Shown here piece after piece: positions 22,546 through 34,575 of a stretch of DNA of 64,000 nucleotides. Position numbers and translations under genes: made by a program. How positions within the stretch are numbered: position 1 is the stretch's first letter; each line of letters opens with the position of its first letter. Origin of the DNA: Cerrena zonata (Eukaryota > Basidiomycota > Agaricomycetes > Polyporales > Cerrenaceae); NCBI GenBank assembly GCA_038087015.1, contig JASBNA010000010.1, forward strand, positions 310,001-374,000, in the 5' to 3' direction. The notes beneath the pieces were generated by a model that made no database searches, was not told the origin of the DNA, and worked only from the letters and a program-made list of their open reading frames with translations.

Positions 22546-23060
22546 AGCAGTGTGTCGAGACAACGAGAGAGTTTGTCTACATCTTGTATCTGGACCTTTC
22601 TGTCCATCCATCTCTACTCCTATCTATCACAAGCTTTCTCATGTGCATCGCAACCCGACCGCATCGTTAGTATGGGTCAAATGGAAGATGTTCTATTAGT
22701 TCTAGAAGGTTTCTGCCTCCACAGCCAACTTGAGTTCGATTTCTATCAGCGAAGGTTCTAACACGATACTCGGTGGACGATAAACTGTAGGTGGGGATAT
22801 TTCCTATATCAACATGGAATTGGGATATACAGGTGATGGAAGTGGTTGATGATCACTGGTATGAAGTCCGCCCGAAGTACAGGAGTGTAGAAATGGTGAC
22901 TTCGTACCTTTATGTATCACTTATATATAGAAAGAACGTTTAATGTGTGGATGCTATTGAAGTTACCGGTGGTTTCACACGAATTGATGTTTGCCACACT
23001 GAAAGTACGCAGAGGAGATCGTATACTGCATGATATAATAGGGCAGCAATGCAACACACT
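22546..23060. other. Convergent 3' flanks
   Basis: It lies between the ends of the RING-CH and NDUFA6 genes. No coding or RNA signal was recognised. Confidence 0.5.
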
Positions 23061-23578
23061 CTAAGGTATATTGGGGTGCACAATACCCGTAGCCGCAGGC
23101 AATACCTGATCCTCGTCTCGACCTGCAAACAGATTAGACGAGAAATACATGGAACATGAGTCAACATACCCTCCAAGAACTTCTGCATAAACGTCTGCTG
23201 TGGTCTCCCCCGTGGTGCCAATAGAATACCGACGACATGATCATTCTGCTTCCAACTGTTCATAGTTTCCTGGTAATCTTGACGTCCCTTCAGCAAGAGG
23301 TGGTCGATCACCCGAACGTCGGTGACATGTCGGTTCTCTTCGAACCTTTGTCGAATAGCATGCCGAATATAACCCGGCGTGAGACCTAGGGAGTAGAGAG
23401 TGCAGATTTCTGGTGCCTGTTATTTACGGTGCTAAGTGCTTGCTTCAACTCTTGTTATATTATCTATACATACCCCGCGGTACCAATCCCTGTAGAGTTT
23501 CAAAACCTTTGTTCTCGCCTCAGCAGGACCGGAAGACATGGTCGCCGTTCGTGCAAGGCGAGCTGGAATGGTAGACAT
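23061..23578 (-). CDS. NDUFA6: Mitochondrial complex I accessory subunit NDUFA6/B14 (LYR protein)
   Basis: Three exons (start 23578; introns of about 57 and 45 nt with GTATGT donors) encode about 138 residues, close to the usual 125-135. The LYR motif is intact (VLKLYRDWYRGAPE). It is followed by the GYIRHAIRQRFEEN segment and by VIDHLLLKGRQDYQETMN, as in the fungal homologues of NDUFA6. The subunit sits on the peripheral arm of NADH:ubiquinone oxidoreductase and recruits the mitochondrial acyl carrier protein through its LYR motif. A second Met (MSSGP) 13 residues in could be an alternative start. It is divergent to the PP28-family gene, 0.9 kb away. Confidence 0.95.
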
Positions 23579-24492
23579 GATGATGGACGTTGTTAACTAA
23601 TGTGTGCCCGTCCTCTTGAACAGCGAGTCTGATCCGGCAATTCCCGAACAAACAGGACTCCGTGCATCTTCAGCTTGGGCCATATCTTCAAGGTCTGTGT
23701 TTCCCTCTACGAATTCTGTCTGAAGACTCTGAACGCGACTGATATCTCTCGGTATATTTAACAGGAATGAACAAGCGGTGCTTGAAGCTTAAGGACATAT
23801 TGGCTGAATTGACTGAGAGAATGTACTATTTTGATCCGTATCTGGCCACCTAGACCTATATGTCGTGCAGTATCTGACATGATTGGGGAAGAAATGGTAC
23901 TAGGCTTAAGTTACCTTGTAAAAGAGTGTCCAGTATGCGACATAAAGGTACCGTTATGGCGACTAAGACGTTGGGCAGGTACTTAACCCTCCGCTGCGTT
24001 CAAACTTGAAACGGAGTAATTACAAGCTTAGTCTACTCGCATTTTTTCCAAACAGTTTTCTGTTATCTTTAGAATGAGCGTAACACTTGCCCGTGCCCCA
24101 TTAAAAATACTGTAATTCTCACCGAGCGACAAAGCTTCGGAAACTTTTCGATGAGCAATCATCCAACTGTCTACTAAAAACCATGAAACGACTGTCATGT
24201 GGGTCCTGCAGTGGGAGGGCAAGTTTGTCGAAAGACCGCGAGTCGTGATGCATATGCATGGTGAACCGAACACTGGTACTGAGGCTCTGCACTTAAGTAG
24301 ATATGACTGTGTAAATATTACGTAATGACTGTACTTAGTTATTAGCGAGCAAATATTAGGACTCCGCGCGTTATCTGAATATTTGAATATTATTACATTG
24401 GAGTCGCCTCGGCCATCTTGCTTCAATCTTTGTATCCGAGTCATCTTGCATCTTGCATCCTTGTCTCTATCCCTTCACATCTTCCGTACACA
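23579..24492. other. Divergent intergenic region between NDUFA6 and the PP28-family gene
   Basis: It should contain both promoters. The ORF at 24028-24444 (minus) has no domain signal and spans AT-rich promoter-like DNA. I saw no RNA gene. Confidence 0.5.
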
Positions 24493-25456
24493 ATGGCCCG
24501 AGGAAATTTCAAGCAGAAACGAGGAGGAGGACGCAGGTATGTGATCTGTCTCTGAATCGTGAGGCGATCTAATCTTCCTCGGTTGTCCGTATTTAGCTTC
24601 AGGTCTGTTCACCACTGACTCCGATCATGACGAGTTTTGCTGAACAAGTTTTTCAAATAGCCGAAACTTGCAACTTGATGAGAATGGCGTAGCTGTCTCA
24701 ACCGACAAACCGTGAGCTCGAGATTTACCGCATATATTGCCCCTGGACGTTAATCGGCGTAATCGGATTGGCTAGACGAGGACGAAACAACCGCAACGGT
24801 GAAGAGTCCGAAGAAGATAGCGAAGAAGAAGAGTCTGAAGAGTCCGAGGAAGAAGAATCTGAAGAAGAAACCCCTGCCCAAGCTGAACTCACTCGTGCCG
24901 AGCGTAAGGAATTGAAGAAGAAAGCGAAACAGAAGCCTCAGAAAGAAGGGGACGAAGAGGAGGAGGAGGAAGACCCCCTTTTGGTGAACCCTAACAGAGC
25001 CTATGGGCAAGAAGATGAACATATCTGATCTCAGTGCACCTCGTGAGCTCTCACGAAAGGAGAAGTACGTATCACCGTTATATCCATCGCCAGTGGCTCT
25101 AACGCTAACTGTTGTATCAGGGAAGCTAAGGCAGCGAAGGAAGCCAAGGAGAAATACTGGAAGGTAATATCCCCTAACAATTCTTCCTATGAGAGTATGT
25201 TTCTGAGGATTTGTTGTAGCTTCACGAACAGGGAAAGACTGACCAAGCAAAGGCTGACCTTGCCCGACTTACTAAGATTCGTGCTGAAAGAGATGCTGCT
25301 CAGGCAAGGAGGAAGGCCGAAGCTGATGGTATGGACTATCAGTTCCCTCCATCATTTCTACTTGCCTTGTCTGACCATACTCTCCATTTATCTATAGCTA
25401 GAGCCGCAGAGGTTGAAGCGAAGAAGCGCGGGGCTGCTGGCGGAAGCAGACGTTAG
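24493..25456 (+). CDS. PP28/PDAP1-family phosphoprotein with a 6-nt microexon and an apparent 1-nt frameshift
   Basis: Exon 1 (24493-24536) starts MARGNFKQKRGGG. A 6-nt microexon (24597-24602) joins it to the next exon (24661 onward) to give the family's SFSRNL...DENG pattern. An acidic Ser/Glu tract follows (24790-24990, repeated SEEEESEE), then NPNRA. The conserved C-terminal half reads SAPRELSRKEKE and then KYWKLHEQGKTDQAKADLAR. It ends in a Lys/Arg/Ala-rich coiled helix at the TAG at 25454-25456. This is the casein-kinase-substrate phosphoprotein PP28 family (PF10252), mostly disordered proteins of uncertain function. Between NPNRA and KKMNISD the frame shifts by one nucleotide at the GGG of 25005-25007. 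The flanking halves are well conserved, so an assembly error is more likely than a pseudogene. Confidence 0.85.
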
Positions 25457-26507
25457 TGAACTTGTAATCATGTCAAAGGACCTCTCAGAGCCTATTCAAC
25501 TCTTTGTACGTGATATCTGTGTATCGAGTGATAATATTTGTATATTATGTTATGAGTTACTTATCATTGTACGAGATATACTTCAGTCAGACTCACCTGC
25601 ATATCCTCAAGATCACTGATGAATCTCATACCTACCCTTGTTTTACGACTAGATACGCAAAGAAATGGTGCCCCGGAACTCACTTTAAGTAATCGTTAAG
25701 ACTGTACTAATTATACTACTAATGTTACCTGGTATAGAATTTACTTTCTTCTAGCTACGACCACCGTGGTGTGAGTAAGACATCTCTCAGATGGATTTCC
25801 CTTTATCGTCTTCTAGCCGTGCATGTCAAAGATTGTGAACTTCAGCGATCCTGGGTTCGAGAACAGCGCATGGACAAGCGCAGGGCTCACCGAGTCAGTA
25901 TGATTCTGCATGAATGTCAAGCATCATCACCGTTGAACTTCCTTTGGACCCTTTGTTCTTCTCGACCGACATTACCTCGAACTTCGCGCGGAATATTTTT
26001 ATTGTGTTCGTATCAATACCACCTTTTAATTATCTCCCTCGGGAAATTTCTCATAATCCCCATCAATTCCTACTGGTATCTCCTACTACTGATACCGCCA
26101 TTGATTCTTCTTCCGCTTTCCCTCGAACATGGTTCTGAGATTGTCTGGGAACTTGCCCAGCTGAGAATCCAGCAACCTGAATCGCCAGGTTGTCCATTCA
26201 CGAAAAAACAGAGAAGATAATAATAGAGTAGTAATGACGGTAGTAACTTCCTCTTTGCATCTATTCTACTAGTGTAAGTTGCGTTCGCTAGTGTTGATAT
26301 TTTTGGTGAAAAAATCGCTGCTAATAAGTATCGTGGAACTTGAAGCCTTTACGTCACAATTTACTGGTACCTAATTAGGGATTACGAAGTTGGTACTGGA
26401 CATGATCGATCAAAGATTTATTCAAACGCCCGTTCAGTTCCCTCGGAGTCGATTTATATTCTTTTCCTTTTTCCGTACCCCCGGAGCTGTTTTGACCTGA
26501 AATACTC
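25457..26507. other. Intergenic region without a supported gene
   Basis: It has short ORFs only. The longest (25771-26220, plus, 149 codons) has no recognised domain and becomes hydrophobic and low-complexity downstream. A sequence resembling a tRNA T-arm near 25850 lacks pairing partners. The right end is the UTP10 promoter. Confidence 0.4.
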
Positions 26508-29500
26508 ATGGTCTCCAGTTTAGCTGCGCAACTTGCGCAGAGTACATCTCTCAATACTGCACTTTTAGTGGACAAATCCCGTCGGAAACCCACAGAGTCG
26601 TATTTATTCACACCAAAAGAAGCACAACAACATGACCTAGATTCAATTCATGCCCTAGGCGTAAACAGCTTCACGAAACTTGCCACATTGGATTACACCC
26701 TGCGCTCATACGAAACATCGCTATTCTCTGACCAAGCGAAGGCGTTGGACAGAACGCTCCAGCCTGCACAAGTCGTCGAAGAACTAAACCAGACACTCGA
26801 TTCATTTCTACCATTGCTCGGTCCATATCTCCTCGAAAGTTCCACAGGACGGGTGATAGAATGGCTGGTGCGAAGGTTCAGGTGCGTGAAGTAGATCCAC
26901 TATTATCACTCCTGTCCCTACTAAACGGGACACATATAGAATTCATGAGTTCAACGTACGAGCGATATTGGCTCTATTTCTGCCATATCACGAATCCCCC
27001 CATTTTTCCAAAATGCTTTCCATCCTCCACATCACGTAAGTTACATACTTCTATGGATGGCCATATTTCTCAATTACAGTGTAGCGAAAACTCGACTTTT
27101 GCGCCTTTGCTGCCGTTTAAAACCACTACCACCCCTTTGTCTCGCCTTGCCCTAGTCAAGATCATACTTCTACCTCAAAACTCAGATTTCGCCAGATTCG
27201 TGGCCGGTATTCTGCCCGCTACACTCCAACATGAAAGAGTCGTAGGCCTCCACCGAGGACTGACTGCTTTCCACACTAGTACTCTACTAGAATTCATCAA
27301 AAAGGATCATGAGGCTAGAAGGAGTAATGTCCCGGATGAAAGTACACTGGCTTGGTACCTGCCTGCAGCTTCTGAACCTCTTCGTATCTGTTCCAAGATT
27401 GAGGTGGAACGCTCCAAGGAGGCTCTTGTTACTGAAACTATCGTAAGTCTTCTGATAGTCCTCCTTCACGAATTATTGAATGATTGCATTCCTAGCTATC
27501 GTCTTTCTTGATCCTGACAGCCCTATCTCACTGTTGTTCATTGAGTCCAGATGCTCTTTCTGCATTGCTCAAACTCGTTTCTGCATGTAGTATCCGAGTT
27601 GCTCCCAAACATCTAATCAGGACATTTATCGCTATCTGCGCACCCCAAGACGCTGCTTTCGCCGTGGTATCGTCAAGCACCATTGTTGATACTATTCTAA
27701 AGATATCGTCAGTATTCTCACTCTGACTAACCTCAACTTACTCACAAATTTCTTTAGTGGCGTGGAATCTGAACTCAAGGAGTCGCTTGTGTACAATGGC
27801 TCAGATAGACTCGTTGGTGGAATCCTCGCTGCACTTATCCCTCGGTATGTTATTCTGTAAACCGATCATGATATTACAAACTAACTTTTGAGATAGCCTC
27901 GCCGCCAATCAAGACGCATTTAGAGTCGTAGACTCGCTGATTACCTACCCTCAACTCCCCAGTTCACTCACGCAGTCGATCACAACTTCACTTCTCGGTA
28001 CCCTTGTTTCACCTAACGAAGATGCCTCCGTCGAGCTTCCCCTCCGTATTCGATCCTTGCTTGTCCACATCCAGCAGCGTTATCCCGATGTGTTACAAAC
28101 GGTATTCAACGAGACGTTGAAAACGGATCCCGAAAAGAAGGACATCTTGGAACAAGCGCTATTATCACTGTCTATGGATCTACCTGGTTCTTCAGGGCAA
28201 AAGCTTGACAGTATCGTTGGTTCAATGAGTGCAGAATCAACGGTTCGCGTGATTGCCTTACGTGAACTGTTCGAGAAACTAAAGACTGGCAGTCTAGAAG
28301 AAATCGTGAGTCGCTATTTCTGGAATCACAAGCGAAGTCTTTACAAATAATTACTTAGGCCTCGATTCGCTCCGCCTTGCTTACTCGAGTGCAGGACACG
28401 AGCGCGTCAGTTTTAGAAGCTCTCTACTCTGACCCTGTACAGCTTCTACCCATCATTCTCGAAGATCCATCTGCCTATCTTGACAACCTCCGTCGTGCTC
28501 TACATACCTCTACCTCCCCTGGGCGCAACGTAATCAAAGCGCACATTACTTTCCTTTCACAGCATCTCTTCACTGCTTTAATCGAACAGGATGATGGGAG
28601 CAAATCAATATCCCGGCTGATATTTGATATCATCCTCCCTTTCGCGTTGTTTTCCAAGCCTAGGCAGAAGACAGCATCAGCAGTTTGGGAAATCATCGAA
28701 GGGAGTGAAATTTCGAAGTACGAATTATTATTAGGTTGCTCGGACGTCCTTAAGTGGGAGACGCAGGCCACCAGTGGAGATGCATTGGCCAAGGTCAATC
28801 TCGCCATTGCCGCAAGAATAGCAGGTCAGGCGCACATCTCATAGTCATATTCTGATCTAACTTTCAACATCAGAAAGCGTCTTTTCGTCCAACCAGTTTG
28901 CTGACCACACCGCTACGTTCTTGTCCAAACTGAGCGATGAAGATCCCCATGCTCGTCTCCTCTCATACTTGGTCATTCGCTCCTTAATAGGCAGACTTTC
29001 TGGAGAGCGTAAACTTGACGTCGGGTTGAAAGCAATACAGGCTATGAGACTTGAGCTGACAGAAAGCATGGGTGACTTTATGAAGGGCGCAGAGAATGTT
29101 TCAGAGGTAGTGGACGACCTGAACCTAGCTAACGCTATTTTCCACAAGCCTAGCAGTCGACACACACACCACCGTCTCCAAGCGTCGATCCTCGTTATGC
29201 TCCCGAACATTCGTTGTCCTTCCGGCCTAGCAATCAACTGGCTTAACGATGATGTAGTACGTCGTGTACAAATCTCCCCATACCGTCGATGTGTCTAATA
29301 GCTGTTCTTGTAGCCCACAGACGTCCGTGCTACTAAATATGCGGAATTGGTGAAATCGCTCTACAACCTGGCTAATACGTCCATCTTCCCTCCTGTCCTA
29401 GCCGGACATATTTTACGCGCTACATTAATCAACCTGGGCGAAGATTCCCTGAAGTTCCTCGCCTCAGTTTGGGTCGACTCTCCTTCAAAGGCCAATGCTG

Positions 29501-32500
29501 AACCCGCACATTACGTTGCTTTACATCATGCCGCCGCGTTCCTTGAAGCCCATTTTGCTACCCAACATTGCATCGACTTCCAAACGATCTTACCTGCTGT
29601 CATATGTGCTTTGCAACACGGTGACAGGCGAGTTCGCGGTGCTGCACTTGAGTGTATCGGAGTGTTCGTCAAACTTTCTCAGATGACGAAACCGATTGCC
29701 GTCTACGCCTATGATGCCATCTACGGTGACAGCTCCGGTATGATATTCTTCACAGGCATAGCTTGCTCGGATACTAATTTTATTTACATTAGACACAATC
29801 CAGTACCTCGATTGGGCGGATTTGTCAAAATACATCCAAGCTCTCGGTGACACACATGAACATATCCTCAATGATGCTTCTTATCTCAGTATCTTCCACC
29901 AACAACACCTGATCGTCTCGAAACGGGATTCAAAGAAGGAATCTGGGTTTGTTAACAACTATCTTCCGCTAGACTAATAAGCTCATATCACCTCTTCAGA
30001 TACAAGAAACGTACTCTTTGCTATCTATTGTCGCATGTCAGCGCATGTGGCTTACCCGCTCTCAAATTATCACTTTTGAAGAGTGTATCCGAGATTTCTA
30101 ACGCCGTCAAGTCTAGGATGTTGATTCCTAGCATACAGAGTTTATCCGATGACAAGCTGGCAGCTAGGGTTTCAGATCGCTTCCGTGACATCTATGAAGA
30201 ATATGCCCTTCTACTTGCCTCGTCTTTCGATACTTCCGCTGCAGAGGGCCTGAATGAGTCTGAAGGGGATTCTTGGACGACATATGTACAGCTCCTCCAG
30301 TACTTCTTCCGCTCCAGTAAGTTCATGTTTAGATCTATATGCAAAACCAATTATCTTACTATCGTGCTGTAGCATCGCTTGGTACCGTCAGGAAGGCCCT
30401 AGCCTACCGGTTGCAACACGGGCTTTTTATGGCTCTCACCCTAGAACGCAAGGTAGACTTATGCCATTTGTTGCTGGGGTTAGGGCAATCGGATCCCGAT
30501 GTGGTGAGCAGATTCATATCTCACAATATTTGTCGCGACTTAAAGAATCATCAGTGGAAGGAGTGTCGTGACATTCTCATTGCCGTATTGACAGAAGAAT
30601 TAGTTATCATCCACCTCCTTCGTAGCCTGCAACCAAACAACGTAGAACTCGAACGGGCAACTAAGCGGGCCAAAGTCGATAGGTTCGTTAATATATCTTG
30701 CATTGATCGCTTGCTTATCACATCTCATTATGCGTAGCGTTGAGGCCGTTACGGAAGAGAAGGTTACTTCACTGAATGCATTTGCAGATGTATTAGCAGC
30801 TTCTCGGCTCCCCGGATCTTTGGACCTTATGGTCGCCATATTGGATACTTTGACAAAACTCGTTCATGATGTCCCGGCTATATCTGCCGATAAGGTCTTT
30901 GCAGAACAGCTTCTTTTGTCTGCCCTGGAGAACACTGCCAACAACACGCCCGTAAGTTCACGATTTAGTCGATAGTCCTCGTCTAACACTCCTTCTCAGG
31001 GAGATGTAAGAATACCAGCTACTGCTCTTCGGCTAGACATCTTGGTTGAATTGATTCGAGGTACGCATCCAATATATTCAAGTACCATTGGTCGATTATG
31101 TAACTTTTCGTTTGAAGTCTCCGAAAACCCTCAAACATTCAATCAAGCATTACTCTTGATGGCCTCACTAGCTCGGCTTGCGCCAGAAGCCGTATTGCTC
31201 AATATCATGCCTATCTTCACATTCATGGGTTCGAATGTATTCCACCGAGACGATTCCTACAGTTTCCGTGTCGTGCAGAAGGTACAACATTTCTACGTAC
31301 AACTTCAAAATTGGTAATTGATTTGTTGCTCTTAGACTATCGATAGCATCGTCCCGGTCATGATATCATCCCTCAAAATTTCTAACTCGCAGCATTTCGA
31401 CCTTTACATTGCCTCACGAGCCTTCCTCAGAATATTTACTGATGCTGCTAACCATATTCCGCGCCACCGACGTACTGCGTGAGTTTAACCTCGTCGCTCT
31501 AGGACATACTCTAATACTCTTAATCCCAGCTTCTTTGGTCAACTTGTGGATGCCCTTGGCCCTCAAGATTTCCTAGCTCCGATATGCATGTTGTTAGTGG
31601 ACAAAATGGCTAATCGTGTCATACGGCAAAATGCGGCAGATGCCCGCAACTCACTCACTCTCTCATTGACTGTGATTCAACGATATCCCTTGGAACTTCA
31701 ACTCTCTGTGAGTGCCGCCCACTTTCCTACACCACGTCTTCTCAAACTTACGTCTCATAGGCACTTGTGGAAATACTTCGAGAGGTCCATCGCTCGGCTG
31801 ACAATTGTTTGAACGCAACTGTCAACACTCCAACCTTCTTAGAATTGGCACCGTCAGTAATATCTCAATGTTTTTGTGAATTTCTTCTAACATATGTACA
31901 GGGATGACGATCGCGCTGAGCCGTCAGTTGCAAGTCAAAGACAAGCCCAATCGCTCTTGATTTTCCTTGATTACGCCGTTCAAGGCTTACCCTCCTCCCT
32001 CTCGACCGACCACACTGGAACTCACAGTCCTGAGTTGCTGTCGTCTGCCTTAGATCTAGCAAGCTTCAAGAAGCGGAGTGAGATTCCCATTATAGTCAAC
32101 GCCGCTCAAGCAGTTGTCAACAGTATTCTGCGATCGATGGCGGCAATTGAGTTCGTGAACGGAGTGCAGACAGTATTACAAGTCGGAGAAAGCAATGTAA
32201 GCATTCAGTGTTCCTCTTGCTCGGACGTTCATCAGGAGTAACCATATTATGTGAATACTAGGTTCGACAAGGTGCTCTCGAGCTATTTGGTAACAACCTG
32301 AGCAATGTTAAGGACACTTCAAGGACAAAAGCTTCTAAAGTAGTTATCAAGATCGTGGACGCCATCAAGAATATTCTGCTTTCAAAAGCGGAGGAGTCCT
32401 TGGTGGTTGCATCCTTTCATGCTCTCGACGCAGTAACCATATCCATGTGTCCCGGAGAGGAGAGTGCTTTGACGACCTTGGTGCCCGTCATAGTATCGTA

Positions 32501-34177
32501 TATCCGCGACGGAAAAAGCGTGGTGCCTGCGCTCAATGCTATGTCTTCACTAGTGTACGTCAGGAAACCGAAAACACCTGACCGTTACTGACATTATTGC
32601 AGTGTCAAATTGGGCCCTAGAGTCATACCGTACTTCAAGGACATTGTGGCAGTATCTGTTAATGTTTTCCGTTCGCCAGGTTTGTACCGGCCACTTATGC
32701 ACATTCGGGAAAAGGGAATTGATTATATTTTGCAGAACCGGTCAGTCAGGCACTCAAAACGTCTGTCGATATCCTGCAAGGCCTACTAGCTTCAATTCCC
32801 AAGTTCTGGAGCAAAGTGGAACTGACCCAAGTCCTCAATGCCTATTTCGAGAGCAGCTCCTCTGTAGCTAGAAACCATACTCCACAGATGTCTGCTCTCG
32901 TGAAAGCGGTGGCTAAGAAAGCCCCCACTAAGGTTTTGCTACCGCTGCTCTGTGATATGTGGACCGATGTTGCTACTGGAAACGATGAAGTATATCAACT
33001 TCCCAGATGATGACTGTATACTTTGTATTGACACTCTGTCATAGAACCTCGATGATCGACTCAAGGCATACTGGACTGCTCTGAAGAGGACGATTCGGGC
33101 TGCACCACGTCCTATGGTTTCTGAACATCTACGGTCGTTGTTCAAGACCTTTTTGGATGCGTTTGGACTCTTCGCTGAGAGACCGGATTTACGAGAGACT
33201 GTATGTCGTGTTGAGTTTTTCTATCATTGATGGATTACTAACAGTGTATAGATCGAGCGGGATGCAATTTCGACCTTCATAGAACTCGTGGTGAAAATCA
33301 ACGAGGCGTCATTTAAACCATTATTCCGAAAGCTTTTCGATTGGGCTTTCAATGCTGATTCTGGTAAGTTGATGCTCATTATCTTCGGTCATCCTCACTC
33401 ATTCTTGGATGGTGGTAGATTCAAGGAAATTGGTGTTCTGTCACATCTTCAGTGCCCTACTTGATTATTTCAAGGTTAGTCAACGCCTCTACGTCGAAGT
33501 ATCTTTTCTAAAAGATACTTTAGGGACTCATGACACCGTATATGACCTTCCTGCTTCAACCGTTTATTGGCATTCTGGAAGCCTTCCACAAAGAAACATA
33601 CTCTGCAGATGACAATGTTTTGTGGATTGAGACGATCCAAACACTCTCGAAGACTTTCGTGTATGACGATGGAGGTAAGACGAGGCACATCAGTTGGAAA
33701 TGGAGCTATGCTAATTCATGTCAACGAATAGTTTACTGGCGTAACGATAAGTTGAGGCAACTCCTTACACCTTTGGTAGGACAGCTCAGCGTATCCGTTC
33801 GTTTCAATGACAACGAAAAGAAGACTGCGATCTCCGAATGTCTACTAGGCATGGCTGAAGCAATTACTGACGATAATCTTCTGAAATCTTTGAACATCGA
33901 TATTCTCATGAACACTCGGTCAGAGGATCCTCGTTTGCGTTGTCAAGCATTGATTTGTAGTGAGGCGATGTGGAAGAGTCATGGAGGGAAACTACTAGGT
34001 CAGTGTATTGATGTCATATCTCAGTTCTTGTTGGTCTAATCGGTAGGTGTAGGATTCGTCTCAGAAACTGTTACTTTCGTGGCTGAGGCTGCTGAGGACG
34101 AGAACGACGATGTTGTGCGTCATGCACTTCACCTCAAAAACGCAATCGAAAGCGTTGCTGGACGGATAGATGTCTAA
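26508..34177 (+). CDS. UTP10: U3 snoRNA-associated protein UTP10 (HEATR1), many exons
   Basis: The N-terminus (SSLAAQLAQSTSLNTALLVD...ESYLFTPKEA, DLDSIHALG, LLGPYLLESSTGRVIEWLVR) is the diagnostic start of UTP10. The gene then runs for over 7.6 kb through successive exons separated by short introns, consistent with the usual 1,800-2,100 residues of HEAT repeats. A U3snoRNP10-type block sits near the N-terminal third. A BP28CT-type block lies in the C-terminal third (around 32600-33700), and the protein closes with ...LKNAIESVAGRIDV and TAA at 34175-34177. UTP10 is a t-UTP/UTP-A component of the SSU processome in the nucleolus. It supports Pol I transcription and the early cleavages of 18S rRNA. 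I did not trace every intron. No internal stop was found in the exons I read. Confidence 0.95.
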
Positions 34178-34575
34178 GCTTACCCCCCGATCTTATCCCG
34201 GGTTTCTACCATAATAGTACCTTTATACATTTGCTTCTCAGTTCACAGTAGTTACGCGATTCCAACTTCTTCCAATGTTATACCTGCTTGTTAATATCTC
34301 CATTGCACCAATACGGATCTAAATAGTCGGGTCAAATGGTAGTGTATATACACGAGATGACCGGCTCGTAAGTATAGCGGGGCCGAAAAAAAAACATTGC
34401 AAAAAAGGTAAGGAAATCAAAAGGGCGTGACTAGATTGCAGCAGTAAAAAAACGGGTGAGATCTGGGAGGGAGAGCAGTGATCAAAAGATGATGTCCGAA
34501 AGAAGTGAGTCGTCGAATTGACAAAAAAAAAGATGCACAATGCCGATGAGAGGGTATATAATGAATGAATAAATG
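34178..34575. other. Convergent 3' flanks
   Basis: It lies between the ends of UTP10 and the PAK-like gene. It has A- and T-rich runs (for example 34387-34396 and 34523-34532). No gene seen. Confidence 0.5.

Noticed and set aside
24750..25250. 166-codon minus-strand ORF
   Set aside because: It is antisense to the acidic tract of the PP28-family gene; its Phe/Leu/Arg richness is the mirror of GAA/GAG codons.
25840..25875. T-arm-like GGTTCGA sequence, possible tRNA
   Set aside because: No acceptor stem, anticodon arm or pairing T-stem could be built around it.
25771..26220. 149-codon plus-strand ORF upstream of UTP10
   Set aside because: No recognisable domain; its second half is low-complexity and hydrophobic, and no splice structure supports it.
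28475..28807. Antisense ORFs inside UTP10
   Set aside because: They overlap coding exons of UTP10 and show no independent domain.
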